DNA from: Zanthoxylum bungeanum | Taxonomy: Eukaryota > Streptophyta > Magnoliopsida > Sapindales > Rutaceae | Direction of reading: 5' to 3' | Length of the DNA: 64,000 nucleotides | Assembly (NCBI GenBank): GCA_019454045.1 | Contig: SKCR01023430.1 | Span: 62,001-126,000, forward strand | In this document: piece by piece, positions 43,528-57,640 of the stretch | Layout: each line of letters begins with the position of its first letter | Numbering within the stretch: position 1 is the stretch's first letter | Program-made: the position numbers and the translations under genes | The notes under the pieces: generated by a model | Seen by the model: the letters and a program-made list of their open reading frames with translations, nothing else | Database searches by the model: none | Told to the model about the DNA's origin: nothing

Positions 43528-43900
43528 TCCTTGGTCCGCCTTGTCAATACGGATGAAAATGATTTCCTGATGCTATAGATGTATCGTGCCAAAGCTGTGC
43601 AGTTATGGTTGATGGTAGTTCATTTGCGCCGGTAGAATTTATATGATAAGAGACAAATTCAAGTGAAAGTGGAAATCCTGAACGTGTTAAAGCTGTCAGG
43701 ACTACATCGGTAGCTTGAGTTTGTGATTGGCAAATAAAGCCTTGATACGCCTCCCTGTGAACGTGCCAAAGCTGTCACAGTGAGAAACGGTCAGGACCAA
43801 AATAAGGAGTCATTGGCGAGTGATTGACAAAGAGTTGTCTACCTAATGAATATACGTAAGCGAGAACGTGCCAAAGCTGTGAGTCAAAATATATTCATGG
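43528..43900 (+). repeat. E leader with four GCCAAAG units
   Basis: CGTGCCAAAGCTGT occurs at about 43586, 43763 and 43868, with a drifted CGTGTTAAAGCTGT at 43684. Spacing is roughly 80-105 bases. The arrangement resembles the leaders of copies B and C although the elements are otherwise unrelated by eye. Confidence 0.65.
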
Positions 43901-46900
43901 GATCCTACTCTCATCATGGAATTCGATTTAAATATTGAATTCTCGTTGTCCGTTGGGGATTACGGTATTACGTAAAGTAATGAGAGACACTGCTGAGTTT
44001 AAAATCCATAACTTAAGCAGTGCGTAATAATTTGGAATTTACTGCTTTGTTTTCCTTTATTCTATATTGTTTATAAAATTATGCTTCTAATCCACTGCAT
44101 GTCTATTATTAGAATAGGTTTTTGACTTTACTTATGGCTGCGTAGTTCTAGAATATGTTCTAGAAAGACAGTAGATTTAGATATTATTTGATTAGTTAAA
44201 ACCATCGGGAAATGTTGTTCCGATTTTCTTGAAAATCAAGATGGTTTGTGACTTAGTTTCTAAGTCACGATTAGGTAATCTAAATAGATATCTGTGTTTG
44301 GATATGATAATCTAGTTAGAATTATTTCTTATGCGGAAAAGAATTGACTTGAATAGTTCATGTCTCGAGATTCTTGACTGGCATAAGAAAATCCCTTTAG
44401 TATTTGTTTATCTTTAATGACGTTTCTTAGCTTTGATGACTTTAGAAGTCGCGTGTCTGACATAATTTGCTAATCAATTATTTGCAATTATTGTGATTAA
44501 TTGAACGTAAATTATAAAGCTTAAGAAATGAGATATGTATAGTTGTGTATAGAGAATATTGATTCTCGCAATACGACAACTGTAGGTATTGGATATCGGA
44601 TCTCCCGTCAGGTTAATTAAAATAATGTTTAATAACTGTTTTGATATTTGATATCGGAACTTGTGACTATTGGATAGTTACTAGTTCTGTATAAATAATT
44701 GTTACATATTTTAAAGCGACTAGTAGTGTCATTAATGAAAGATAAGCATTAAGAAAATATTCGGTAGAATAAATAACTTAGAACTGTGTTTTATGAGATT
44801 TTATCGTAAAAGCATCATATGTTTGTTCCGTATGGTAAATGATGGTCTGATATGAGATCATACCACATATCCTTATCCGTTTAATGAATATTCTATTCAG
44901 GAAATGATTAAATCTCATTTAACCGATGATTGTCATTGGACACAGATTTATTAAACTAATACTTTGGAAGTATGTAGTTTAATGAATTTGAAATTGTCTT
45001 GTATAGTTTTCTTTACTTCGTAACCCAGTTAATGAATTGTCATGACTTAGTTACGTGATTCTAATAGAAAAAATGTTGAACGTCTTGAATTGTTCAAGAA
45101 GTGTCAATGTGTTTCTAATGAAACTCGGATAGAATATTTTGAATAGTTCAAAGACATTTTATCTGTAGTGTTGAAAACTATATCTTTAAAAATTCATTTC
45201 GCGTCTTTGAATTGTTCGAAGGTGTTTGATTTGATCAAACGCATGAATTTAAGGCAATTGGTTCTAAAGTTATTTAATGAATGTGATTCTTACTCAATAT
45301 TAAACTTCCACGATTCCATTGTGATGGAACTGGTCAGTGAGAGTTATCGAATCTTATATGATTTGATTCGTTGATATTGAGTGTTACCGAATTGGTTTTC
45401 AATGATTTTGGGGTTATGCTCCATTAACATTATTTCATCCCTTTAATTTAGGTTGCATTCGCTTCTACAATTACATATATGATATGTATAGTAGAAGATT
45501 CGAATCTTAAAAAGTTTGAGATTTGAAACTTTCGTTTGTATAATGGTTATATAATTGAATGTACTTGTGCCTCAGAGGTATGAGTGAAAGGTTTATCATT
45601 TATTCTATTTAATAGAATATTGTATTCTATTTGATAGAATATCTTTTCTATGATCCCGAGTAATGAAATTATTTTGTTACTTGGTGGTTGACATTGGATG
45701 TTGACGATTGTAGAAAAGATTTGACTTTGTGAAGTCAAATGAGAGAGTGATAAACTGTAATGGAACTATGTAATTAATAAGATGAAATGACCCTTAGACA
45801 ATTTCTGTATAAGTTTAATAGGATGTCAGAATCATTTACAAAATATCTGATACTTAATGGTTCTTATGTTTTCTTATCGAAGAAAATATCCTATAGCTTA
45901 TAGTGGGAACAATATTTGATATCGATTTCGGAAATTACCATTGAACCATAGATCTAAGATTGTTCATGGTTTACGACGATCAAGTTTAGAACTTGATAAG
46001 GCTTTCGTTATGAATAGTTCATAAAATGTGTAAATTGTTTGCGCAGCAAAAGCGAAGTAGGCTTGATAAAGGTTTGACCTTTATAGTATGACAATGGGAA
46101 AGTTATACCCAGTAGTCTATTGTAGATTCTGAGAAAACTTGTCTCTTGTCGTACTGTTTGGACAATTAAGTATTTGTTGGTTAATGTTAATATAAACTGT
46201 TTTTTGGCTAAAGAATGCAAAGTGGCGTTCTTGAATGATTTCTTCGAATGAGAGATCCGTTGTGATTTATTTGTTTGAAGAATTCATTCTGGAATGGCCC
46301 TAGAGTTTGTATTCTGCTAAGATCACCGTTTGATATACTAGCTTGTGAGCCTATTGTAGACTCATATAAGTTTTTCGGAAATCTGTGTTCTCTGATTTTG
46401 ATATTAGTCTGATTGTCTGGTTTTATCGAAGTATAGAGAATACGTATTTGTCAGTAGGGTCAGTGGGAGCATACAAATTTCTTTATAGTATTATATATCC
46501 TTAAGTCTTCTTTTCTATGTGGTAACAGTGGGAGTAGTCTTTGTTATATTTGATATATAAAGTTTTATATTAGATATAAAATTGAGAGACTTGTGAGATA
46601 CTCTCATTAGTCGCATATTAGATAGAATCTAATAAAGGACACAGTAAGACTATCTGTATGACAATTAGTATAACTGTTTGACAGTTAACGTGTCTTTTAT
46701 TTATATAGTATTCATATTTCGTAAAGGATGATTCCTTTGTCGAAAGAGAGATTGATTAGAATATCTAGTCAATTCTATGCATCATTGGATGATAGCGTAA
46801 TGAATGCTATATTATGTGCGATTAAAGATATCAATTTAATCGTAATTGTTACGAGTTATTTTGATATGTTATAGACCATATGATGAGTCTTGGAACAAGT

Positions 46901-47425
46901 TCTTTGTTATCTATAAGATACTAAGAACGAGTTTCTTATTCATGGAGAATTAGTCAGCAACCATAAGGTAATTATGACATTATATGGTCTATGTCATATA
47001 AAGTCAGAAAAGATGTAGTAGGAGTGTCACTTTTGATTCTACTAAACTAGTGGAATCAGTTGCAACTTATGAAGTATTGACTTACGAATTTGCAAAGTGA
47101 CCTCATAGAATAGAAGTTTTCATATTAGTGTGGTGCTTGCGCTTGTCTCAAAGTATTTGCATTTGATTTCTAAATACATAGACAACTCAGAAGCTATAGC
47201 ACAATACCGATATAGCATCTGAGTCATATTGAAGTGGAATTTGGATTCTACAAAATATGAATGATGCTGGCTTAGGAAAACGGTTGGGTTTGTTTGACAG
47301 ACTCGATTTGTTAAAGCTGGCTTACTTGTTGGTGCCTACCTCTTGAGTGCTGGTGAGCTATTGAGGGCCACAGTATGTGATACACATTGAGATGTGTATA
47401 TGATATTGGGGATTGACACTAGAGC
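43900..47425 (+). pseudogene. Decayed interior of E, faint Copia pol remnants
   Basis: About 3.5 kb with stops in every frame. Recognisable scraps are AGTGGGAGCATAC near 46461, as in the SGS segment before the Copia YVDD box, and DNSEAIAQ at 47181-47204, the Copia RNase H signature, at the expected distance from the polypurine tract. Gag, protease and integrase are not identifiable. It may be a large non-coding derivative of a Copia element. Confidence 0.5.
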
Positions 47426-47438
47426 AAGTGGGAGAAAT
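47426..47438 (+). other. Polypurine tract of E
   Basis: AAGTGGGAGAAAT abuts the 3' LTR. Confidence 0.85.
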
Positions 47439-49978
47439 TGTTAGGGTTGGTGCTCAGAGTGCCAATCCGGATCGTATTTATGTCCGATTCATAAATACGA
47501 ACAATTATATTTTCCATAATATTACTTAATTTTACTGGTAACATCCTTGTCTTTTATACACTTATTCGATCTAATCTGATTACGATTAGACTGAATCTGG
47601 TTCAGTGAGAAATGTATACTAGATAAAGACCCTATGATTTACAGTATAGTGCGCAGTTACAACGCATTTTGTAATTGACATTGGGAAGCGCGCTATTAGT
47701 TGTATATCCTTAAATAAAGTTCCTGGTCAAGATTTGCTAACACGGGTCGGTTAGTAAAATCTGTTGAGACCAGTACATGTCGTATATCGTGACTTGGTCT
47801 GATGGTATATCCCAGTGAACCATGAGTCTCGCGAGACTCGTATAGACATGTAGGTGTTTATTTGATAAGACACTGAACGACTCACTGAAGGTTTCCTAAT
47901 AGATGGTACACCAACGTCAATATGAACCTTCTCGAGTTGAGTGAGCATATTGGTCCTTCGACTTGAGTACCACCGTGGGATATATGAGTTATCCTCCACA
48001 CTTTGATGGCAGTCACGTCAATGATCTATTCATGATCATACCTCCGTCTGTTCGTTGGGTGTGGACTGATGCTCATGATATCCAGTGTGTATCAAGATAG
48101 GATCCGTCAGTCTTGTGTACAGGGCATAGACATCCTCACATGTTTACGATCTAGTAAATCCATGGCCGTGGTATAACATCGGAAACCAATTCCGAGTGTT
48201 ATTTCGTGATCGTAAATTGAAAGTCAATTGTATTATACCGAACGGATTTGACGTTCTCATCTATATCCCAGGTATAATACGGATAGCCTGTGACGGAGGG
48301 ATTATATGTATGCAGTGACCTCGGCTTGCATAGTTTAGAGAGATTATCCGTGGTCGTCATAATCCATGAGTGGGTGGATTATGGACACGAAATTGGATTT
48401 CGTGACGGATAAACCTAAACTTAGAGAGTCCCATAATATGAAGTGTACTTGTTGAACAGTTGGGCAACTTGATATGAATAATACAGATTATTCATAATAC
48501 TTCACCGGATTAAATGAGTTAATTCGGATCGTTTAATTGGTTAAACGATAACACATGCATTAGGGGATTTTGTCCGCTAATAATTATTGTGTATTTATAT
48601 TTGATACATAATACTATTAGATACACATTAATTATTCGTCAATTGAGATTTTGACACATGCCATAAATATATGTATTTATTATTTATTGTAAATAAGATA
48701 TACATATATAATAATAATAATATTATTAATTGATTATTTAATATTTAATTATTAAATATTAGAATAATAATTAATTTAATCTTTTTCATTAAATATTATG
48801 AAATTTGGAGTGTTATTATTGGTGCATTTGGCATGAATTTTATTACACTTTATTTATGTCCAATTTTGATTGGCTAATATAAAGTTATTTTGACTTTAAT
48901 TTGATTAAAGATGAAAATGACAAAATTGCCCCTCTTTAGCTTGTCAATTTCGTCCAATATAAATGATGAAAGAGAAAATTATTTTATCATCATCTTCATC
49001 ACTTCCAATTGCCGAGAGTTCAAGAAGGAAAATGGGTTTCAATCTTTACTTGGAGAAAGCTTGAAGAAATCAAAGAAAATCAAGAAAATTGCTATGGAAT
49101 TAAGTGAATTAGAGGTAATTCATCAAGTCCCTTAGGCTAGAAACTTGTTTCTTGTTTTCTTGATGATTTAGAAATGTTCTAGGATTCTTTAATTTCTGAA
49201 AAATTGGGGCTTTTGTTGATGGTGGAGAGAATTGGAAGTGTATGACATGTGTGAAGTAGTTTTGGAAATAATTAGTGTAATTATTGTCCAATTTAATCAA
49301 TTGTTGTAGGAAAACTTTGTTGTCATTCTAGAGTGTAATAGCCACTCTTATTATGCCTAGAATTATTCTAGAGTTCTTCATTTGTGGTGACTTTGGATTG
49401 ATGTTGGATTAATTAGATTAATCTTGGTAAAAAAATTGGATTTAAAGTATGTATTTTGACAAATTTGGTCACTGTTTCAGACCTGGAAGAGCTACTGATT
49501 TTGTGATGAAAATGTTGTCTTTAGAATGCATTGGATGTGTTTTGGGAGTTGGCATAATTTACGGAAAGTGTTTCCAATTTGAAATAAGTGAAAACGGCCA
49601 AAAACGGCGTTACCGGGTGGATTTTGAGCTAACCGGGTGACGGCTGTGAAAACAGTGATTCCGTCACTATTTGGGCAGCCCATGAACTGCCTCGACACTA
49701 TTGGAGCTGACCTGGGCAGTTCCATAAGTGTCGGGTAGTCGGTTCAGTAAAAAACGCGTTTTAGGCAATTTTGCGGAAAAACGATTTTCGTAAAAGTTTC
49801 GCGAGTTTTCACCATATTTATGTTGATATTTGATATTAAATAAATAGATTTAGGTGAAATATGAATAAATTATTCATATTAGATATTGATTAATTTATTC
49901 TGTATTTTGAAAAAATTTTAAAATACGATTTCGCCCGGACCCGCGCTTCCGCTGCGCCCCGACCCCAAAACCCCAACA
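47439..49978 (+). repeat. 3' LTR of E
   Basis: Pairs with 30407-32957; differences are scattered substitutions and small indels. Confidence 0.92.
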
Positions 49979-51507
49979 CACTGTTCATAGATAGAATTTG
50001 TATCTTTGAAATAAAAGAAAAATCCTATATGGCACTGAACAAGAATCTCATGTGACAATTTAAAGAAAAAGTCACTTCGTAATTTTTAGGATTTAAACTA
50101 TGTTTCTCTCCTCTTTACTTCAGTTGTCAACTCACAATCAAAACTCTCAGTAGGGAATTGTTATGTTTGTTCACTTGCTTAAATTATGTGTTGTGGAAGC
50201 ACAGATTGAAAATTACGATAACATGAGAAGTGGAGAAATAAAATTATAAAACCCAACCACACCACACATTCCAACGATTTGAACTTGAAATATTGTTTTT
50301 AAGGTCTCAGATTCAAGTCTTAAAGTAATATTATTGTAATAGTATGAGATAACACTGATTTACCCACTCATAACGTGAGGTTTCCCCGATATTTCACACA
50401 TAAATTATAATAATAAACAAATACAAAAAATAAAGACAAAATACCTATACGATCAACGAGCGAAAACATGAAAATTTACAAAATTGAGAATGACTCTCAA
50501 AATCCAATAACCTAACGTACCCAAACGAATCTCCTACTCAAGGAAACGCTCTCTCAAACTTCTGTCCCAATAGAAAATAGAATAAATTCAGCGGCATACA
50601 AACACATTCATTCACTTTGTTAAAGTGATATTATGTTTATTCAGCATGACATGTCGTTCAAATTACTGTCACCAATTGTTATTTTAAATTATCGTTAACT
50701 TAGCTGCAAAATTCAACATTCCGATTTTATAAATTTTTTTTTTTTTTTTAAGTCCACACCTCGATTAATTCCGGTAGTTCTTTTATTTGTTTTTTTTTTA
50801 ATATAAAATTTATTTATAAGTTAAACATCATATTAAAAAACTGTATCTCCTTGTCGGGCCACATGGCGTCTTCATATTAAAGTCATAAAATTAAATTGAT
50901 AAATAAATAAAAATTATTACAATAAAAATACATATTGAATTTTTTGAGAATTTTATTATAACAAGAAAATATATTATAATCTTATTTTAAAAAAAATACT
51001 ATTAAATTATTTACAATTTACCTAATCTCTACATTTAATTTATAATTATTAAATTATAAAATTAAAATAATAATTTATTAACACAAGAAACTCATAACAA
51101 TATAAAAACATAATCTACCATTAAGTAAGAAACCTATTAATTTAATTAATTTTTTAATATTTTAACTTATTATTATTAAATTATAAAAGTAAATAAAGAA
51201 ACCTGTTATAATGAGAAAATATATTATAATTTGATTAAAATAAAAAACAAATGTGATAATTAATCTCTACAATTATTTTTTATTAAATTAAAAATTAAAA
51301 TATCTTTATAATTAATTTTTTATTAGATAAAAAAATCTATTACAATAAAATTATATATTATAATTTTATAAGAACTGTATTATAAACATAATATATTATC
51401 CTATTATAATTAAAAAATAATACAAATCTATTAAATAATAGCCTTATCATAACAATAAATGATATTATACTATCGAATTAATTTTTGAATAATATAACAG
51501 ATTTGAG

Positions 51508-51575
<68 letters not shown>

Positions 51576-51837
51576 TATTTGAGCAATCAAGGCCATGGAG
51601 GAGAAACTCCAACCCCATGTGTTTTTTAAATGATAATCCCAAGGGAAGCCGACCCTCTTGGTGCTATTTTAGCATATAACAATAGGATCTCGGCAGAACG
51701 AATCCATCATCGAGCTAATCAATAAACTTGATCATGAGGGAATGAACCATCCTCGTGCCACTCACATAATATTAGGGCATCGACAGAATGAATTTAGCCG
51801 TGAGCCAACTTTAAGACCAAGTCTTTGGGATGAAATG
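49979..51837. other. AT-rich filler between E and G
   Basis: No supportable gene. 50700-51500 is very AT-rich with a T run at about 50728-50749. 51590-51836 contains two related units of about 85 bases, around GGATCTCGGCAGAACGAATC and GGGCATCGACAGAATGAATT. Confidence 0.55.
51509..51573. repeat. (TA)n microsatellite
   Basis: About 65 bases of TA repeats with one ATTATTA interruption. The frames across it are artefacts. Confidence 0.95.
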
Positions 51838-52332
51838 TGATAAGCGGTAAATATATCAATATTTACCGCCCATTTTGACTTAATATTTTATATAGTTTCT
51901 TGAGTTTTGTGTATATTTTGATGTGTTTCGTGTTATTTTATAGATAAATAAAATAACAAGACTATGTGAAATCAAATCAGGGCTTAAACGGTGAAAAATC
52001 TGATAAAAATGGGCAAAATTGGAATTGTTTGTCACGACACGCAACACTTCTGCATCGCGACCGCTAACGTGCGTCAGACACGTGTCAAAATCAGAGAAAC
52101 TTGCTATCATGCGCACTTGCTAACATGCGCATGCCACGTGTCAACATCACAACAATCTTGCTAACATGCGCCGGACATGTGTCATCATCTCATGCTGCCG
52201 ACAATACAAGTCATTACTGATATCAGGGTCGCGATGCGCTCAACCTTCTATGTCGCGACGCCGAGCAAATAAATTTACCGACAGCCACATGTCAAAATCA
52301 CGTTGAATCAGTGGCGCATTCATAATTTTACC
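51838..52332 (+). repeat. 5' LTR of G, truncated, with PBS lost
   Basis: Opens TGATAAGCGGTAAATATATC and follows the 3' LTR to about AGTGGCGC (52315), then joins leader sequence equivalent to F at about 27410. The rest of the LTR, TATA box and primer site are deleted. The first bases can fold as GCGGTAAATAT/ATATTTACCGC. Confidence 0.85.
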
Positions 52333-52395
52333 TGTGTCTAATTTGTTTTTACTAATTATATTTGTTTTCTTGTGTTTCAGATTCTCAGACACTAT

Positions 52396-53990
52396 ATGAG
52401 AAGAACCATAAGCTTTGAAATCCGTCCGATTGACCCAGAGATTGAAAGAACCATCAGATAGTTGAGAAAGGAAAGGCGAGAAGGCCAAGAAGCAATCATC
52501 AACATGGAACTGAACCTTTGGAGGTTGCACCACTAATTCCCATTCGAGACAGAACTATTCTGGTGGTTGACGGCTTCATTTCAAGTATTGTACTTCCTCA
52601 TTTACCAGCAAATACGTGTGACATCAAAACATGTATCCAGATGATGCAGCAGAATGCAACTGAAGTTCTTAATGCCCACATCAGCAACTTCGTGAAAGTT
52701 TGCGGCATATTCAATTACCACCAAGCGACTGAAGAAGCAATGAGACTGCGTGTTTTTTCCATATTCCTTGAAAGACAGAGCTAAAGCTTGGCTACATTCA
52801 CTACCAGCAGGTTCCATCACAACTTGGAACACTCTAGCCACGAAATTCCTTGCAAAGTACTTTCCCCCAGCCAGAACTGCAAAGTTGAGGAATGACATTA
52901 CATCATTAGTGCAACATGACTCAGAAAATATCCTCACCATGAGATTGCAAAGTGGCTAAAAATCCAAGCCTTCTATAATGGACTTTCTGGACTAAAGAGA
53001 ACCACAATTGATGCTGCTGCTGGAGAAGCTTTAATGGCAAAATGAGAAGATCAGTCTTGTGACCTAATTGAAGAAATGGCCAACAATAATTCTTTGTGGC
53101 CAACAGAAAGGAGCATGATTCAACGAATATCAGGAATTCATAAAGTCGGAGCCAACACAGCAATGAATGCCAAGCTGGAGCAGATGTGAAAATGCCTGGA
53201 AACACTTAGCACGCAAGTTGTAAACATCATGGGTGCCATAAGTTCACCATATGGAGGGGCACCAAAGGCAAACCAACATGATGAGATGGTGAATTATGTC
53301 AATAATTTCAACAGACAGGGGAACAATCCATATTCCAACACCTACAACCCAGGGTGGAGGAATCATCCCAATTTCGCATGAAGCAACAATTCAAGGCAAA
53401 AGAACAATCCACCACCCGGATTCCTACAGCAAAACAAAGGCCAGAAGTATAAAAAAGAACCAGAAATAAAAGAAATGCTTACAGAGATGTTCAAAAAGCA
53501 ATAAGCCAAATATGATGCTATGTTTCAAGCCCAAACAGCATTCAATCAAAGCCAATCCATCGCATTTATAAAGGCACTGGAAAAATTAAAATAGGACAAC
53601 TGGCCAATGCTCAGAGCTACAGACCGTAAGGTACCCTTCCTAGCAACACAGAACCGAATCCAAGGAACCGAGGGAATGAGCAATATCAAGCCATTACTTT
53701 GAAAAACGGTACTGAGATCAACAAAAATGTTGGAGTCAAGGCATCCACTGAGGAATTTCCAAACGAAAGTAGCGAAACAGCACAGATGAAGGAAAAGAGG
53801 CAAAAGAAAATGATCGAGAAAATTCACTTCACCTCCATCTTTTCCATAGTGTCTCCAGAAAAATAAACTGGACAAGCAGTTTGCTCGATTCCTGGAGATC
53901 TTCAAGAAGCTGCAGATTAATATTCCATTTGCAGAAGCTTTGGAACAAATGCCCAACTATGTCAAATTCATGAATGACATTCTGTCATGA
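52396..53990 (+). pseudogene. gag: Athila G gag and spacer
   Basis: Gag begins MRRTISFEIRPIDPEIERTI at 52396 and is broken within 25 codons. Readable pieces are DRTILVVDGFISSIVLPHLP, KDRAKAWLHSLPAGSITTWN and LATKFLAKYFPPARTAKLRN, then the Asn/Gln-rich spacer and the charged stretch before protease. Frames at 52518-52784 and 52750-52959 overlap through a one-base shift. Order and wording match F. Confidence 0.85.
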
Positions 53991-54900
53991 AAGAGAAGAT
54001 TGGGAGATTACGAGATAATAGCATTGACAGAAGAATGCAGTGCCATCATTCAGAGGAAGCTTCCCCCAAAGTTGAAAGATCCTGACAGTTTCACCATCCC
54101 TTGCACCATATGAGAACATTACTTCAATAAGGCTTTGTGTGATTTATGTGCCAGCATTAACTTGATGCCTTTCTCTGTCTACAAGAAACGGCAGATTAGA
54201 GAATCAATTCCCACTTACGTTACTCTGCAGCTTGCTGACAGATCGCTCATATTTCCGAGAGGAGTAGTGGAAGATGTATTGGTTAAAGTCGAAAAATTCA
54301 TTTTCCCTGTAGATTTCATTATCCTTGACATGGAAGAAGATAAAGATGTACCTATCATCCTCGGGAGACCATTTTTAGCTACATGTCGAACTGTTATTGA
54401 TGTATAAAAAGGAGAACTAACCATGAAAGTGCATGACCAAGAAGTTACATTCAATGTTTTCAAAACCATGAAATTCTCGGGTAATGAAAATGAGAAGGAT
54501 GTTTCAAAATTGGTATTTTAGATAGTATCATCCAGGATACTGATGCATTATAACTTCCCACAGATAAACTTGAAGCTTGTATCACCAACATGACTAACAG
54601 CGATCTAGATGATGAAATTCCGGAATGTATCAACAATCTAGACAGACCATTTCTCTTCAAATCAACACCATGGGTGGAAAGTTTGGAACTATAAAAAAAA
54701 GAGCGAATCAAGCACTCGATTGAAGAACAACCAAAGCTAGAACTAAAGCTACTTTCGAGCCATCTCAGGTGTGCATTCTTAGAAAACTCTTCTGATTTAC
54801 TTGTGATTATTTCTTCATCGCTAACATTAGAGCAGAAAGATAAGTTGCTGAGAGTGTTATGAGAACACAAGAAAGCCAATTGGTGGACTATAACATACAT
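53991..54900 (+). pseudogene. pol: Athila G protease and linker
   Basis: The active-site segment reads MCDLCASINLMPFS; the second residue after DL is Cys where F has Gly, so the protease site itself is damaged. PIILGRPFLATCRTVIDV follows and then a stop. The linker to reverse transcriptase continues in broken frames. Confidence 0.82.
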
Positions 54901-56480
54901 TCGAGGTATTAAGCCATCATTTTTCATGCACAAAATTCGGAAGAACTATGAGTACAAAGCCATAATGGAGCATCAACGGAGACTAAATCCGATCATGAAG
55001 AAGGTCGTGAAGAAAGAAATTATCAAATGATTGGATGTCAACATCATTTACCCCATCTTTGACACCACGTGGGTGAGTCATATGCAATATGTGCTAAAGA
55101 AATGAGGAATTGCTATAGTCACAAATGAAAATAATGAGCTGATTCCAACAAGAATGGTGACTGGATCGAGAGTATGCATGGACTATAGGAAGCTAAACAA
55201 AGCAACAAGGAAAGATCATTTTCTGGTGCCATTTATTGACCAGATGTTAGACAGACTGGCAGGACATGAGTTCTATTATTTTTTGGATGGATACTCTGGG
55301 TACAATCAGATTGCCATCGCCCCAGAAGATCATGAGAAAACCATTTTTACATGTCCGTATGGTACTTTTTCTTTCCGCATGATGCCATTTGGATTATGTA
55401 ATGCTCCTGCCACATTTCAACATTGCATGATGGCCATTTTCTCATGCATGCTGGAACAAAGTATGGAGGTTTTCATGGATGATTTTTCTGTGTTTGGAGA
55501 CTCGTTCGACCACTGCTTGGAAAATCTGGAAAAGGTGTTACAAAGATGCGAAGATACCAATCTGGTACTTAACTGGGAGAAATGCCACTTCATGTTGCAG
55601 GAAGGCATTGTCTTGGGACATCGGATCTCTCAAAAGAGAATCAAGGTAGACAAAGGAAAGATCGAGACAATTGACAAACTACCTCCATCATCATCTATAA
55701 AAGGGATTCAGAGTTTTCTCGGACATGCAGTCTTTTACAAGAGATTTATCATAGACTTCTCCAAGATTGCTAAACCTCTATGCATTTTGCTGGAGAAAGA
55801 CGTGCCTTTCAACTTCACCAAAGAATGCCACGAAGCTTTTGAGATCTTAAAACAGAAGCTGGTCTCTGCCCCATCATAGTAGCATCGGACTCGACCCTTC
55901 TATTTGAGGTGATGTGCGATGCTAGTGATTTTTCTTTAGGAGTAGTTTTGGGACAACGTAAAGTAAAAATTTTTCATACCATTTACTACTCAAGTAGAAC
56001 TCTTAATAAAGCTCAAATCAACTACACAACCACTGAAAATGAGTTACTCGCAGTTGTGTTTGCTTTTGATAAATTCTACTCTTATCTGGTGGGTCCGAAG
56101 GTGGTGGTCTACAGAGATCATTCAGCAATCAAATATCTGATCATGAAGAAAGATGCCAAACCCAGATTGATCCGTTGGGGCTTCTGCTGCAAGAATTCAT
56201 CATGGAGATCCGAGACAGGAAAGGGATAGAAAACCAAGTGGCAGATCACTTATCGAGGTTCACGAATGATGAGAAACAGCTGGTAATGAACTGACAATCA
56301 AAGAAAAATTTCCAGATGAGCAGTTGTTTATCATCAAACAGTAGGATGTCCCTTGGTATGCTAACTATGTAAACTACATAGTATTGGGAAAATGGCCGTT
56401 GGAATGGACACATCAGCAACGAAAAAAGTTCTTTAAAGAAGTTAAGCATTATGTCTAGGATGAGCTGTTGTTCAATGTTG
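54901..56480 (+). pseudogene. pol: Athila G reverse transcriptase and RNase H
   Basis: The 241-codon piece 55154-55879 is the best preserved: RVCMDYRKLNKATRKDHF, DGYSGYNQIAIAPEDH, FRMMPFGLCNAPATFQ, the catalytic FMDDFSVFGDS box and the thumb LGHAVFYKRFI. RNase H follows at 55909-56229 ([27 protein letters not shown]) after a one-base loss near 55875. G keeps the codons lost from F near 14338. Confidence 0.88.
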
Positions 56481-57640
56481 TGCTGATCAATTACTAAGAC
56501 GTTATGTTCCATATGAGGAGGTCAAAAGTGTCCTGCAGCATTGTCATTCATCACCATATGGAGAACACTTCAACGGAAGTAAAACCGCAGACAAAGTCCA
56601 ACAATCAGGTTTGTTCTGGCCCACTATATTTAAAAATGCTTACTTATTTACTCTTGAATATGAAAGGTGCCAGAGAACGGGAAATATTTCGAGGAGAAAT
56701 GAAAGACCTTTTCAAAATATTCTAGAAGTGGAGATATTTGATGTATGAGGGATTGATTTTATGTGACCATTTGTTCCATCATTCAGAAACCTATACATAC
56801 TAGCTATAGACTACGTCTTCAAATGGGTTGAAGCAATAGCACTACCATCAAATGATTTAAAAGTGGTGATAAAATTCCTTAAAAAGAATATTTTCATTTG
56901 CTTCGGAATGCCTCGGGCAATTATCAGTGATGGTGGCACACATTTCTGCAACAGATACTTCGATGCACTCATATCCAAATACAGAGTCACTCATAAAGCT
57001 GCCACTGCCAACCATCCACAGTCAAATGGGCTGGTTGAAGCTTCAAACAGAGAGATCAAAAATTTTGGAGAGAACCATTGGATCAACAAGGAAGGACTGG
57101 TCTGTAAAACTGGATGACGCACTATGGGCCTACCGGATAACTTACAAGACACTTATCAGTATGTCCCCATATCAAATGGTATTTGGGAAAGCGTGTCATC
57201 TGCCAGTGGAGCTTGAACATAAAGCGTATTGGGCACTGACGAAGTTAAATCTTGATCTACAAGTAGCATGAGAAAAAAGACTCCACCATCTCAACGAATT
57301 GGAGGAATTTCGCCTACATGCTTATGAAAATGCCAAACTGTACAAAGAAAAGACCAAGAAATGGCATGATAAAAAATAGTACGCAGACAACTGGAACCAG
57401 GGTAGCAGATGTTGTTATATAATTCACGGTTGAAACTTTTCCCTGGAAAGATGAAATCAAGGTGGCCAGGTCCATTTGTGATTACTTATGTGTTACCCTA
57501 CGGAGTTGTTTAGATATGCAACCCCAAGTCTAACAGCACATTCAATGTTAATAGCTAGCGTGTCAAGCACTATTGAGGAGAATCATTTGAGCGAAAAAAA
57601 GAAAGTGTCACACTTTCAGATCCAGTCTAACGTTCGGGCA
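56481..57640 (+). pseudogene. pol: Athila G integrase
   Basis: Broken into several frames. Readable pieces are GRYFSKNAY-like zinc-region scraps (56500-56725), the catalytic Asp in [20 protein letters not shown] (56863-57117), [20 protein letters not shown] (56927-57271) and a C-terminal part with stops to about 57630. ORF3 begins about 140 bases later, as in F. Confidence 0.85.

Larger units (their letters stand above)
30407..49978 (+). mobile_element. Element E, large LTR retrotransposon with decayed Copia-like interior
   Basis: LTRs of 2551 and 2540 bases (30407-32957, 47439-49978), an initiator tRNA-Met primer site and a polypurine tract define the element. Copy C sits in its leader. Without C the interior is about 4.2 kb and holds no long frame. 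Copia remnants are faint: SGS followed by a hydrophobic stretch near 46460, and DNSEAIAQ at 47181-47204, the RNase H signature. The LTRs are very similar to each other, so a coding-poor element transposed fairly recently. Confidence 0.88.

Noticed and set aside
51485..51679. Frame across the TA microsatellite
   Set aside because: The alternating Tyr-Ile product is a reading of (TA)n.
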